In this document: positions 1-6,939 of the stretch, in pieces
Position numbering within the stretch: position 1 is the first letter of the stretch
How the letters are laid out: each line of letters begins with the position of its first letter
Program-made: the position numbers and the translations under genes
Assembly (NCBI RefSeq): GCF_000182645.1
Contig: NZ_ACQA01000002.1
Coordinates: 1,054,001-1,118,000 of the forward strand
DNA: 64,000 nt
From: Brucella intermedia LMG 3301
Lineage (GTDB): Bacteria; Pseudomonadota; Alphaproteobacteria; Rhizobiales; Rhizobiaceae
Direction: 5' to 3'
The notes under the pieces: model-generated
What the model saw: the letters and a program-made list of their open reading frames with translations, nothing else
Told to the model about the DNA's origin: nothing
Databases searched by the model: none

Positions 1-169
1 GATCGACGCCTTTCAGCCGAACGCCGATGAAACTGCCCTGCGTGTAGTGTTCGAACGGGCCAATCCAGGCGATCTCGTAAATCTCGCCTTCCTTGATCTC
101 CAGGAACTGCTCGAACCCGACGGAGCTATCGATGCAGACGACCTTCTGGCCTACGTGGAAGTTGGTCAT
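1..169 (-). CDS. Small prophage protein, truncated by the window edge
   Basis: A leftward frame opens with ATG at 169 and runs off the window after 56 codons, starting MTNFHVGQKVVCIDSS and later GEIYEIAWIGPF. The alternation of short hydrophobic strands and turns suggests a small beta-barrel, but I do not recognise a named family. Its ATG overlaps the TGA of the gene at 166-630 (ATGA), so translation is probably coupled and the gene belongs to the same leftward early-type operon. No function is claimed. Confidence 0.7.
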   Translation of the reverse strand, partial: MTNFHVGQKVVCIDSSVGFEQFLEIKEGEIYEIAWIGPFEHYTQGSFIGVRLKGVD

Positions 170-630
170 GCCGCCGCCCTCCAAGCCCCTAACCGCCGAA
201 ATTCAACCGGCACGCCATGGCTACGCGCTCGCGCCGTTCCTTCCGCCATGCCTCGGCTCATCCCGAAATTCTCATAGACCACGCATTTCTCCGCCACCCG
301 ATACCACGCGAGTCCAGCCTCAATGCCGAGTTCTCGTTCATCAGGCCGCAAATCGTCCAGCACCTGCGTATGCAGCAAGTGGCTCGCAATCGGTGCTTCG
401 CCTCGCCGCAAGCTGTCCAAAAGGCACGCGCGGGCGTATTTGGTGTTGCGCTCCACGTCGCCGCTGTAAGGGCTTTCAATGATGACGAGCGGCTTGCGTG
501 CCTGTTGCTGGGCAACTGACACATTGTCGTTATAAGGTTTTGGCAGGCAACTTATAACTGCCCCACCGGCCCCCATCTGTCGTCCTTCAACCGCCGCTCG
601 CGCAGCGCGGTCTTCTGCTTCTTCAAGCAT
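166..630 (-). CDS. DUF7768-like phage protein
   Basis: A 154-residue protein. The central and C-terminal part (KPLVIIESPYSGDVERNTKY, then a GEAPIASHLL stretch and LGIEAGLAW) has the signature of the DUF7768/DUF4406 group, a nucleoside-deoxyribosyltransferase-like Rossmann fold common in phages; the substrate is unknown. The start at 630 is chosen because CACGAGGAG (636-644 on the complement) sits just ahead of it. The longer frame to 714 would read through that site. An NDN peptide motif lies at about residue 35. A 7-bp hairpin (657-677) separates the gene from the upstream phosphoesterase. Confidence 0.75.
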   Translation of the reverse strand: MLEEAEDRAARAAVEGRQMGAGGAVISCLPKPYNDNVSVAQQQARKPLVIIESPYSGDVERNTKYARACLLDSLRRGEAPIASHLLHTQVLDDLRPDERELGIEAGLAWYRVAEKCVVYENFGMSRGMAEGTARARSHGVPVEFRRLGAWRAAA

Positions 631-635
631 GGTTT

Positions 636-677
636 CTCCTCGTGTTTGTGGTGAAAGCGCCGCTCCGTGGGCGGCGC
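636..677 (-). promoter_or_regulatory. Leader module: hairpin plus A/C linker plus CACGAGGAG
   Basis: Read leftward, a stem GCGCCGC/GCGGCGC with 7-base loop CCACGGA (677-657) is followed by a G-free linker and the ribosome-binding element CACGAGGAG (644-636), then the start codon at 630. This is the clearest example of a module repeated in front of the early genes. Other copies of the 9-mer (leftmost base first): 1975, 34893, 35435, 45198, 45969, 50495, 51108, 52175, 53138, 53486, 53597, 55123, 56324. The last two are on the plus strand. 51108 and 53138 have one mismatch. Confidence 0.75.
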
Positions 678-682
678 GGTGG

Positions 683-1969
683 TCAGGCTGCCGCGCGGCT
701 AGGCTTGTTATCATTCGCGGCCATCGGCATACGCGCGGCGCCCATTACCCGGGCTGCCGACAAAATCACTCGCCCGTCTTCGCCATAGTTCTTGTGGTAA
801 GTGATTACTTTGGCAGAGCGGCCAGAAAGCCAGTTTGAACCATACGCATCTGGAGCGGCTAGTGTCTCGTGCTGTTCGACTTTCATGAGGTCGGTCGTTC
901 GCAGTTCGTCAGCATGACGGTGGCCGGTGTGAGCGTAACTGTATTTTGTGCGGCCGTAGATCTCGCGGTACTTGCCGACCATGATCGAATCCACGTTTTT
1001 AGTCCCGCGACGATGGCCGTGGTGATAGAATAACGAGACGTCTCCGTGCTCAATGACGGAGTAGGTTCCCGGGTTCGTATCGAAGTTGACGCGGGGCTCA
1101 TCCTCATAAAACGCAGCGAAAGATTCACGAAGCCACACCTCCCCGGCGGGATCGTGATTTGCATCGCACATGATTACGTCCACTTGCTCGTGCTTTTCGA
1201 GCAGCATCCTCACAACGGTGCGGATGATACGGATTGCGGCGCGCACCATCTTTGGATACCGGCTATCGCTGTCCAAAAGGTGGCCGTGTTCTGGCGTCAG
1301 ACTCTTGAATGAATCGTAGTGCAGAAAATCGCCTAACTGAGCGAAGACCGCACGCTTGGCGTTAGGAGATTGGGCAATAGCCGCGGCAAACCAGTCGAGA
1401 ATTAGTTGTTCCCCGATCCTCAAATCGTAATCGCCCGCCCCGGTTTCTTCATTCCACGCAAGGGCGCCCAAGTGATGATCGGTAATTGTATACTGGTTCA
1501 GCAAGTCACCCGCAGTATGCGTAGGCGGGAGGACGGGCTTTGCTTGCGGGAGTTCATCCTTGAAGCCTTGCAAAGCTGCCGACATCGCTTCGGCGCGAGC
1601 CTTATCGTCCGCCCGCTCCATGATGTGCTGAGTAATCACCCGGCCTTCGGCATTGACGAGCGTTGTCTTGCCTTTGACAGCAAGGCCTGCAGTCGGCTCA
1701 TAAACTGGACCAGCCTCTTTCGTCTGGCGCACGTAAGTGCCGTTCGGCGTCTCGGTCAGGCTTTTGATCGCATAGCCGGGCAATGTCGGTGACGGACCCA
1801 GCAGCCCAATCTCAGCGGCCCGCTTAATGCTGTCGTGAAATGCCGACTTCTTTATGCCAAGCGCCGCCGCAGCCTTAACCAGCGTGCCGTGCTCGCGGTA
1901 AGCCTCCGCTCGGCGCAGGAGTTCTTCGTGTGAAAGGCGCGCACCCGCGCCCTGTCTGTCATGGGACAT
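683..1969 (-). CDS. Winged-helix/metallophosphoesterase-like phage protein
   Basis: 428 residues. The N-terminal about 60 residues contain a helix-turn-helix-like segment (LVKAAAALGIKKSAFHDSIK). The rest carries spaced metal-ligand motifs typical of calcineurin-like phosphoesterases: DHHLG (about 165), QLGDF (about 210), CDANHD (about 270), YHHGH (about 320) and YAHTGHRH (about 350). Such proteins occur in rhizobial and rhodobacterial phages, often with a vague annotation; a nuclease role is an inference. The start at 1969 follows CACGAGGAGACTGT; the frame extends 99 codons further upstream without a ribosome site. The C-terminus ends in an ANDN tail. Confidence 0.72.
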   Translation of the reverse strand: MSHDRQGAGARLSHEELLRRAEAYREHGTLVKAAAALGIKKSAFHDSIKRAAEIGLLGPSPTLPGYAIKSLTETPNGTYVRQTKEAGPVYEPTAGLAVKGKTTLVNAEGRVITQHIMERADDKARAEAMSAALQGFKDELPQAKPVLPPTHTAGDLLNQYTITDHHLGALAWNEETGAGDYDLRIGEQLILDWFAAAIAQSPNAKRAVFAQLGDFLHYDSFKSLTPEHGHLLDSDSRYPKMVRAAIRIIRTVVRMLLEKHEQVDVIMCDANHDPAGEVWLRESFAAFYEDEPRVNFDTNPGTYSVIEHGDVSLFYHHGHRRGTKNVDSIMVGKYREIYGRTKYSYAHTGHRHADELRTTDLMKVEQHETLAAPDAYGSNWLSGRSAKVITYHKNYGEDGRVILSAARVMGAARMPMAANDNKPSRAAA

Positions 1970-2009
1970 ACAGTCTCCTCGTGTTTGGTTTGGTAGCCGA
2001 CTCGCGGCG

Positions 2010-2064
2010 CGGATTGGTCGTCCGATAGTGAAAAGAAAATGAGCCTCGAGATGAGATGTCAAGC
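2010..2064 (-). promoter_or_regulatory. Upstream block shared with 35478-35530 (possible promoter/operator)
   Basis: The region ahead of the phosphoesterase gene resembles the region ahead of the VRR-NUC gene at 35478-35530. Shared parts, in plus-strand order, are CGGA-loop-TCCG, AATGAG-CTCGA and ATGTCAAGC. Read leftward both give TTGACA (2062-2057 here) but no good -10 at 17 bases (TTTTCT here, TTCCAT there), so an activator or another spacing may be involved. The CTCGA core inside the spacer could be an operator. Confidence 0.45.
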
Positions 2065-2147
2065 GGGAATAAGAAAGACGCCGCGTAACCTTCAGGCAAG
2101 GTTCATCTCCCAGCTTCTGTTTTGAGGATCTGGAAGAGGAGTAACCA

Positions 2148-2327
2148 ATGAACGAAGACCGGAGGCGTGAGCGCCGTGGGCGCCCTAAAAATCCGATTGA
2201 AAAGCTGAGTATTTCCATTCGGTTGGAAGCGGAATTGGTGCGCCGGATACAAGCAACTGATCCCAACTGGCGTGAGAATATCGCCGATCTGGTCAGGCGG
2301 GAATTTCAGTTAGAAGATACGAAATGA
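2148..2327 (+). CDS. Small ribbon-helix-helix-like protein
   Basis: A 59-residue frame starts MNEDRRRERRGRPKNPIEKL and continues with a beta-strand-like SISIRLEAELVRRI, then NIADLVRREFQ. A basic N-terminus, a short strand and two helices fit the Arc/CopG ribbon-helix-helix DNA-binding fold. AGAGGAG lies 6 bases before the ATG. It is divergent from the phosphoesterase gene and sits against the shared upstream block, so it may regulate that promoter; this is inference from position. Confidence 0.6.
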   Translation: MNEDRRRERRGRPKNPIEKLSISIRLEAELVRRIQATDPNWRENIADLVRREFQLEDTK

Positions 2328-2380
2328 TCGGCGCCGTCCTGGTAACCGTGGTGAGCGGCGCAAAAGGAAGGATGGAATGT

Positions 2381-2403
2381 CTCGATAAATGTGGTGTTAA
2401 TGG
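2381..2403. repeat. 23-bp direct repeat, copy 1
   Basis: This 23-mer containing AATAAATGTGGTGTTAATGG-like sequence recurs at 35565-35587 with one difference (CTCG versus CTCA at the start). Both copies lie near the two related upstream blocks of leftward genes. Function unknown; an operator or a small recombination relic are both possible. The 82-codon frame over it (2324-2572) has no convincing coding character. Confidence 0.55.
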
Positions 2404-2626
2404 AGAGATCCGAAAGGCAAATGTGAATAACTGGAACAAAGTTGGAACAGGTATTGAAAACTGCCTACGTGCAACCCTAAGTTATCCACAGGATCAATTG
2501 CGGACTCGTTCTCGGGACGGAGTCAAGCATTTATGCGTATTACATATTGACAGATATTCACAGGATTTGTAGAATAAGTGTAACGCGCTGTATTATCCTA
2601 GTTTACTTCCATTCGAAAATCAGCAA

Positions 2627-2663
2627 TAAAAAAAGGCAGGACGCGATTCCTCGCAGCCTGCCT
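2627..2663 (-). terminator. Rho-independent terminator, leftward
   Basis: On the minus strand AGGCAGG pairs with CCTGCCT, an inner GCGA/TCGC stem encloses a GGAA loop, and the hairpin is followed by seven Ts. It would stop transcription arriving from the toxin-like operon at 3.3-4.05 kb. Bases 2328-2626 and 2664-2781 otherwise hold nothing I can assign. Confidence 0.7.
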
Positions 2664-2781
2664 CGGTAGTGTCGATTTTTCGATGCGCCTTGCGACACAA
2701 GTCGATCCATCACTGTAGCAAGGGTGGGATACGACTATCGGGGCCAAAAATCAAGGTCATCGAGAAAGTACGTTCAGTACT

Positions 2782-2916
2782 ATGTCTAAGACTTTTAAAG
2801 TCGGTCGCGATTCCCGTACAGGTCAATTTATTCCAGTGAGCGTCGCCGTTAATAGGCCAACGACGACCACGGTGGAACGTGTACCTAAGCCCGGTTACGG
2901 CGACACCAAGAAGTAA
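2782..2916 (+). CDS. Small conserved protein (44 residues)
   Basis: The frame reads MSKTFKVGRDSRTGQFIPVS, then a TTTT run and ERVPKPGYGDTKK. Short proteins of this type (GRD.RTGQF.PV ... VERV) are, from memory, common in Rhizobiales, often beside the kind of gene found here at 2966-3226. Function unknown. The inverted repeat AGTACGTTCAGTACT (2767-2781) touches the start codon and could hide it in a hairpin. A strong terminator follows directly. Confidence 0.6.
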   Translation: MSKTFKVGRDSRTGQFIPVSVAVNRPTTTTVERVPKPGYGDTKK

Positions 2917-2922
2917 ATGACT

Positions 2923-2952
2923 GGCGCCCTTCGGGGCGCCTTTCTTTATTTT
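2923..2952 (+). terminator. Rho-independent terminator
   Basis: GGCGCC-CTTCG-GGGCGCC stem-loop followed by a T-rich tail, 6 bases after the stop of the 44-residue gene. Confidence 0.8.
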
Positions 2953-2965
2953 GACGAAATTGAAC

Positions 2966-3226
2966 GTGAGTTTTCATAGTTAAATCCCAGAAACGGAACT
3001 CAGCACGAAAAAAGATGAGGCCGAACGGGCAATCCGGTATCTTTGTCACGAGTGGGGAAAGACGCAACCGCAACAGGAACTTGAGCACCCGAGCTTCAGT
3101 GACTTCATTACCTGGTTATCCTCAAAAGGATACTCCCATTATCTCGATTTTCGCTCGGTAATGGGTGCGCGCTACGATGCGGAAATGTGGTTTGACCAAG
3201 AGTTCAAGCAAACTTGGAGGAGATGA
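2966..3226 (+). pseudogene. Small conserved gene with early stop codon
   Basis: An open, protein-like frame from 2984 reads IPETELSTKKDEAERAIRYL and ends YDAEMWFDQEFKQTWRR, but contains no ATG, GTG or TTG before its last quarter. The nearest in-phase start is GTG at 2966, which meets TAA (2981-2983) as its sixth codon. The family (AERAIR.LC..W, GYSHYL.FRSVMG, WFD.EFKQTWRR) is one I recall as a small conserved protein of Rhizobiales with no known role. It is therefore probably a nonsense-inactivated gene, or one using an unusual start. Confidence 0.55.
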
Positions 3227-3288
3227 GCACTCTTGAGAGGCCATTCTTCTAACCCCTCGTCCACGGACCGGCCTGACATCAAAAGAAG

Positions 3289-3876
3289 TCACTCTCCGAT
3301 CTCAGCGGGTTTGACCCGAAACACACCTTTAATGCATTCGGGGTTTCTAACTGCAATCTGAATATGGGTTTTCTCGCGAATGCCCGCACCAGGGTAAATA
3401 GGTTCGCCTTCGATGAATATTCCTCGAACTGTATCGAACAATGGAAGTTTTTTTTGCGCACGAGAGGTAAAAAGCAAATTTATTACAGCGCAGTCGAGAC
3501 GCCTGGTCAAAAGATCAGGTTCTTTACCGTTACTCGGCAGAGGCACACCTACCTGCTCAAAACTAACTCGAGTGAGTTCGTAACTTTCCTTAAGAATTTC
3601 GACGCTTGCTGAGGTGGTAAGATCTAAACAGTTACCTAAATCAATAACGGCACCTACTACTGTACCATCTGATGAGTCCAGTTTTTTTCTGGCGCAATAC
3701 TCGCGATAGTAATGAAGTCCTCGTAGTGGGTTCGCTTCCCAGAAATAGGCTCCTTCACCCAACCAGTCGAAATCATTCTTGCTTGGCTTGAAATTTTCGC
3801 CAGCCAAAACTTTATCGGCCACCTCGGAAGAGCATCCGTGGTAGCCGAGCACAAAGGAAGTCGCTAATTTATGCAA
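3289..3876 (-). CDS. ADP-ribosyltransferase-like protein, possible toxin
   Basis: 195 residues from a TTG start (no ATG is available). Near the N-terminus GYHGCS is followed by a DWLGEGAYFWE stretch, and near the C-terminus IFIEGEP. The spacing H-G ... Y-F/W ... E fits the H-Y-E type of ADP-ribosyltransferase fold. I recall a family with 'GYHG ... DWLG.G.YFWE' of unknown function. TTG lies 9 bases after the stop of the small upstream gene, so the two are one operon, as in toxin-antitoxin pairs. Low GC relative to neighbours suggests transfer. Enzyme activity is inference. Confidence 0.55.
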   Translation of the reverse strand: MHKLATSFVLGYHGCSSEVADKVLAGENFKPSKNDFDWLGEGAYFWEANPLRGLHYYREYCARKKLDSSDGTVVGAVIDLGNCLDLTTSASVEILKESYELTRVSFEQVGVPLPSNGKEPDLLTRRLDCAVINLLFTSRAQKKLPLFDTVRGIFIEGEPIYPGAGIREKTHIQIAVRNPECIKGVFRVKPAEIGE

Positions 3877-3885
3877 ACGTCACCG

Positions 3886-4050
3886 TTAGGCAGCTTTGTG
3901 TGACTCACGGTACTTCATTTTCAGATTGCCCTTCGGCGTAAGAAGCCCTGCTTCTTTCAGCAACTTAAGAGCTGCTGCCTTCGAAGCAGTTGCCTTCTTT
4001 TTGGTATCCCGGAGGGCCTGTAGCGTCTGCGTCCGTTCTTTGTTGGTCAT
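3886..4050 (-). CDS. Small basic protein, candidate antitoxin
   Basis: 54 residues, MTNKERTQTLQALRDTKKKA then KAAALKLLKEAGLLTPKGNL and KYR near the end. It is lysine-rich, helical and followed by a 'GLLTPKGNLKMKYR' type C-terminus. I know similar small bacterial proteins but no function. A CTCCTCTTTTGAGG sequence precedes it and the ADP-ribosyltransferase-like gene follows 9 bases later. Confidence 0.6.
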   Translation of the reverse strand: MTNKERTQTLQALRDTKKKATASKAAALKLLKEAGLLTPKGNLKMKYRESHKAA

Positions 4051-4097
4051 GTGGCAGCTCCTCTTTTGAGGACGTTTAGCAAGGTGTTACAACCTCA

Positions 4098-4126
4098 TCA
4101 TATAATCCAAAGAAAATTAATGGCAA
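4098..4126 (-). promoter_or_regulatory. Probable promoter of the toxin-like operon
   Basis: Leftward TTGCCA (4126-4121), a 16-17-base AT-rich spacer and TATATGA. The surrounding 4051-4242 interval is AT-rich and holds only a 26-codon rightward frame (4120-4200) that I do not call. Confidence 0.45.
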
Positions 4127-4242
4127 CTGAATTCACCATAATTGACGAGGCCGTCAAAAACATAATCAACAAAATTAGAAACGACAAACGTTCAGATTAA
4201 GAAATGAATCTGCAATTTAGTGGCATCACAATTTCACAGACA

Positions 4243-4578
4243 TTATGCCCTCCCCCGCCCCGTCCTCGTTGCCATGATGTTATCAATCCGCTCGGTTAGC
4301 CCATCGATGCGATGCGCCACACTTTCGATGGCCCGCATGATCTGCGACGTCTGTTCCTGCATGCCTGCTTTCGTGGCGAAGGTCTCAGCCGCCCGCAGTT
4401 TGTAGTCGGAAAGCTCCTGCCGCGTCAGGCTGGCAAGAGCCGTTGCAGCATCGGCTTTCGCAGCGTTGCGCGTTTCAGCTTTCGCGATCTGGCTTTCAAC
4501 ATACTTCCAAAGCCCGAACAGAAAGCCCATCAGCATCACGATAAAGCCGACAACGGCCATGATTTCAGCGCCGGTCAT
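4243..4578 (-). CDS. Membrane-anchored coiled-coil protein of the lysis region
   Basis: 111 residues, start chosen at MTGAEIMAVVG because AAGGGGGA lies 8 bases upstream; the frame is open for 16 more codons. One membrane segment (about 5-28, VGFIVMLMGFLFGLWKYV) is followed by an alanine- and charge-rich helix and a heptad-like C-terminal part ending RIDNIMATRTGRGRA. It resembles phage proteins encoded next to lysis genes, but I cannot say whether it acts as holin, antiholin or something else. Confidence 0.6.
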   Translation of the reverse strand: MTGAEIMAVVGFIVMLMGFLFGLWKYVESQIAKAETRNAAKADAATALASLTRQELSDYKLRAAETFATKAGMQEQTSQIMRAIESVAHRIDGLTERIDNIMATRTGRGRA

Positions 4579-4636
4579 CCGATAATCCCCCTTGCTGCTA
4601 CGCCCAGCCATAGGCAGGCTAGCCACATTCGCGTCC

Positions 4637-4828
4637 TCACGGCCGCACCCCGCAAAGCTTTTCCAATTTCGTGTTCTCTGCGAGGATCTGGCGCTTCGTG
4701 CCGTCAGTCAGACTGTCCTCGACGCTCGGGCGGACAGGCCGCGCTACGTCGCAGTAGCTACCGGCCGTCACGCATCCACCGAGACAAAGCAGCGTCAACA
4801 TCACCGCCGCCAAGTTTGCTGGTTTCAT
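4637..4828 (-). CDS. Outer-membrane spanin-like lipoprotein (Rz1-type)
   Basis: 63 residues with an N-terminal signal and lipobox LCLGGC (Cys about residue 19), followed by SYCDVARPVRPS and a short tail with KLCGVRP. The pattern 'C...R..W/DGTKR.I...N...E.LC' is typical of phage o-spanins that join to an inner-membrane partner across the periplasm. Its start lies inside the partner reading frame (4758-4992), the classical nested Rz/Rz1 layout. Confidence 0.7.
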   Translation of the reverse strand: MKPANLAAVMLTLLCLGGCVTAGSYCDVARPVRPSVEDSLTDGTKRQILAENTKLEKLCGVRP

Positions 4829-4992
4829 CTTCGATCTTCCTTGCTTTATTGGCGGCCTTGAGCCGGTCTGCGGTGGCGCTTGTGGCGTTGTCCGCCCTGC
4901 CCTTGAGGTAAGCCTGCCAGAATCGCAAGGGCCGCAGCGATTGCTACGGCCCAGCCTGTGATCTTGGAGCGCAGGGATAAAAGCCAAGTCAT
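4758..4992 (-). pseudogene. Inner-membrane spanin (Rz-type) with one-base frameshift
   Basis: Translation from ATG at 4992 gives a membrane anchor (ITGWAVAIAAALAILAG) and then goes out of frame into QGQGGQRHKRH. Dropping one T in GGCTTACC (leftward, near the end of the membrane segment) restores YLKGRADNATSATADRLKAA, then a helical KIEDETSK stretch to a TAG at 4758, 77 residues in all. The nested lipoprotein gene confirms the identity. Either a real mutation that would impair lysis or an extra base in the assembly. The start overlaps the upstream stop (ATGA). Confidence 0.7.
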
Positions 4993-5180
4993 GTCGGCGC
5001 TCCTGTCAACATCAGCATGCGATGCTGCCCTGTGAACGGCAGCAAGTAGCCGTCGCGTGTCTCGGTAGCATCGCAGACTGTGAGTTTGGCGTTGTCCCAC
5101 TGCTGCGAGCCGTTATCGATCCGCAGCGTGGCTGTACCCGCGTCGCTGTCATATTCAATGGCAATCCTTTTGAGGCTCAC
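4989..5180 (-). CDS. Small lysis-region protein of unknown function
   Basis: 63 residues, GTG start at 5180 overlapping the endolysin stop (GTGA). Sequence LKRIAIEYDSDAGTATLRID, then DNAKLTVCDATETRDGYLLP and HRMLMLTGAPT. It looks like an all-beta cytoplasmic protein with no signal. Position between endolysin and spanins is the only functional hint. The overlap decides the start. Confidence 0.6.
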   Translation of the reverse strand: MSLKRIAIEYDSDAGTATLRIDNGSQQWDNAKLTVCDATETRDGYLLPFTGQHRMLMLTGAPT

Positions 5181-6040
5181 GCCGCCACCCTCTTCAGTTC
5201 GAGCCTGCCACTTTTCCAGAGCCAGAAGCCCGCGCCTGCTGCGACCAGCAGAAGCGCGACCGTCGCGAACGCCCAAGGGTTGGAAACCGCACCGATAAGG
5301 CCAGTGACGAGCGTGCCGCCCGTACCGGCAACGATCGTCTGGACGGTCTTATCCTGTAGCAGCGGCACGTCGTCAGGCTTGGCGTCTTCCGCCTTGGCAG
5401 GTTTCTTTTCGCGAGCTGCCACGAGGCTGTCGAGGAAGTTGCGGTAGTAACCGGCAATGAGGCTGGCCTTATCGCTTCCGTTGACGATCGCGCGCGCATC
5501 CTGGGGAGCGGACCATCCGCTACCGAAAAAGTCAGCCAGCCTCTTGCCAGTGAACTTGCCGTTGATCATCCCGTCGAACAGGATGCGAATAGCCGTGGCC
5601 ATCTCCAGCGCGGCGTCGGGATTATCGCCAAGGCCGTACTTCTTATAATTGTCCTTACCGGTGATCTGCGCCAATGCGCGACCGCGGTACAGCCAGCCAT
5701 CGTTAGCGCCCGTATTGCCCATGCGCCCGCCGTAGACCTTATTCGCCAAGGCCTGCGGGTTACGCACATAAGGCTGGGCGCTCTGCACAGTGGAAAAGCG
5801 CGACGGCCAGACCTGCCTGATGCGTGCTGCACTGGTGTAATTGAGGTTTTCCTCGATCGGCTGCATCTTGCCGCCTGTCTCGTGGAATGCCGTCGCGAGC
5901 ACATAAGCGGTCTGCTCGTCTGGCAGGCCTCGGCGCTCAGCTTCGGCGAGAATTGCCGACGTGCCGTCGACCTGCGCCTGCGAAAGACGGCCGCCAAAAG
6001 GCGCGCGCCTCGCATACGCGAAGAACGTTGTTTTGTTCAT
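5177..6040 (-). CDS. Endolysin, GH19/chitinase-like, with C-terminal membrane segments
   Basis: 287 residues from ATG at 6040 (AGGA 8 bases upstream). The N-terminal about 190 residues hold ETAYVLATAFHETGGKMQP-like sequence (catalytic Glu in FHETGG) and GWLYRGRALAQITGKDNY, hallmarks of phage GH19-type muramidases/chitinases. After a charged linker, two hydrophobic stretches (TIVAGTGGTLVTGLIGAV and AFATVALLLVAAGAGFWLW) place the C-terminus in the membrane, so the protein may be a holin-like fusion or membrane-tethered enzyme. First gene of the leftward lysis cassette. Confidence 0.8.
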   Translation of the reverse strand: MNKTTFFAYARRAPFGGRLSQAQVDGTSAILAEAERRGLPDEQTAYVLATAFHETGGKMQPIEENLNYTSAARIRQVWPSRFSTVQSAQPYVRNPQALANKVYGGRMGNTGANDGWLYRGRALAQITGKDNYKKYGLGDNPDAALEMATAIRILFDGMINGKFTGKRLADFFGSGWSAPQDARAIVNGSDKASLIAGYYRNFLDSLVAAREKKPAKAEDAKPDDVPLLQDKTVQTIVAGTGGTLVTGLIGAVSNPWAFATVALLLVAAGAGFWLWKSGRLELKRVAA

Positions 6041-6183
6041 GAGGATGTCCTGTATTGGAGGTGGCAGCTCAATCCGTGCTATGCGCGCACGGTTCGTTCT
6101 GAGGCGTAATGCCAATTGATCGAACGGAAGCGCCGCCCGTTCGTTATTCCGATGCCGTTAATCTGATCATCGGAGGAATGGCT

Positions 6184-6384
6184 ATGATTAGAAATGGTTT
6201 CGACATGCGCCGGGAAAGCGATATGACGTGGTGCGTCTATGACGTATTCAACGGCGAGATTGTCTCTATCGATGGCCACAAACAGTCCGGCCTCAGCGAG
6301 AGCGATGCCAAGGAAGCTGTCGATTTGCTGAACCGGAAGTATATCGAGCGCCACCAGGAATGCGGGTCTGGTCGACTGCCTTGA
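6184..6384 (+). CDS. Small protein of unknown function
   Basis: 66 residues starting MIRNGFDMRRESDMTWCVYD; GGAGG lies 7 bases before this ATG (the frame is open further upstream to 6109). It contains a compact alpha/beta pattern (TWCVYDVFNGEIVSIDG, then SESDAKEAVDLLNRKYI). It lies rightward against the lysis genes, so it is probably a lysogenically expressed cargo gene. No family recognised. Bases 6385-6510 hold nothing I can assign. Confidence 0.5.
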   Translation: MIRNGFDMRRESDMTWCVYDVFNGEIVSIDGHKQSGLSESDAKEAVDLLNRKYIERHQECGSGRLP

Positions 6385-6510
6385 AGATCACGGGATCATG
6401 CGCTTTGTTAGCGTAATTGAGCCACAAGCCGATGTTCACTGGCGACGAGGCGCTGTACAAAGCCGCCGGTAATTGGCGGGCGATATGAACCACTGAATGT
6501 TGGATGGACA

Positions 6511-6819
6511 ATGTACAAACCTGCAGCTTTCGCAGCACTGATAACCGTATTGGCTTCCGCTCTTCCTGCTCATGCACAGAGCATAGAAATCGGCCCGAAC
6601 GGCATTCGCTTACTAGAACCCGAAAGTGATCGCCCGCGATATCGCGAAGGTATCAGCGAACGACGTGCAGCACGCATCGCTCAGAGAGAAGGTATGGACG
6701 AAATCGACAGCGTATCACGTCGACGCAATGTCTACATCGTCCGCGGAGTTGACCGTTACGATGATGAAATGCGGGTAGTCATCGACCGGTATTCCGGCGA
6801 GGTACTGCAAGTTCGCTGA
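6511..6819 (+). CDS. Secreted PepSY-like protein
   Basis: 102 residues with a signal peptide (ALITVLASALPAHAQS, cleavage near residue 23) and a C-terminal PepSY-like unit: SERRAARIAQREGMDEIDSV, NVYIVRGVDRYDDEMRV, then VIDRYSGEVLQVR. PepSY domains often inhibit proteases; periplasmic location is expected here. It is followed by a strong terminator, giving a single-gene rightward unit typical of prophage cargo. Confidence 0.75.
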   Translation: MYKPAAFAALITVLASALPAHAQSIEIGPNGIRLLEPESDRPRYREGISERRAARIAQREGMDEIDSVSRRRNVYIVRGVDRYDDEMRVVIDRYSGEVLQVR

Positions 6820-6826
6820 CAAACAG

Positions 6827-6850
6827 CCCCGGCTAGTCCGGGGTTTTTCT
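6827..6850 (+). terminator. Rho-independent terminator
   Basis: CCCCGG-CTAGT-CCGGGG followed by TTTTT, eight bases after the PepSY gene. Confidence 0.85.
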
Positions 6851-6939
6851 TGAGGATTTTGCGGTCGGAGGGTTGTCGGTCGAACGAGCAATGGGCATTA
6901 CCGCCTGACCTCTTCCCCATGACAAAGGTAATTGAGCAA

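Noticed and set aside
2324..2572. 82-codon rightward frame after the ribbon-helix-helix gene
   Set aside because: It overlaps by ATGA but has no coherent domain pattern and its centre is the 23-bp DNA repeat.
4120..4200. 26-codon rightward frame MATEFTIIDEAVKN
   Set aside because: Too short, no ribosome site, overlaps the predicted leftward promoter.
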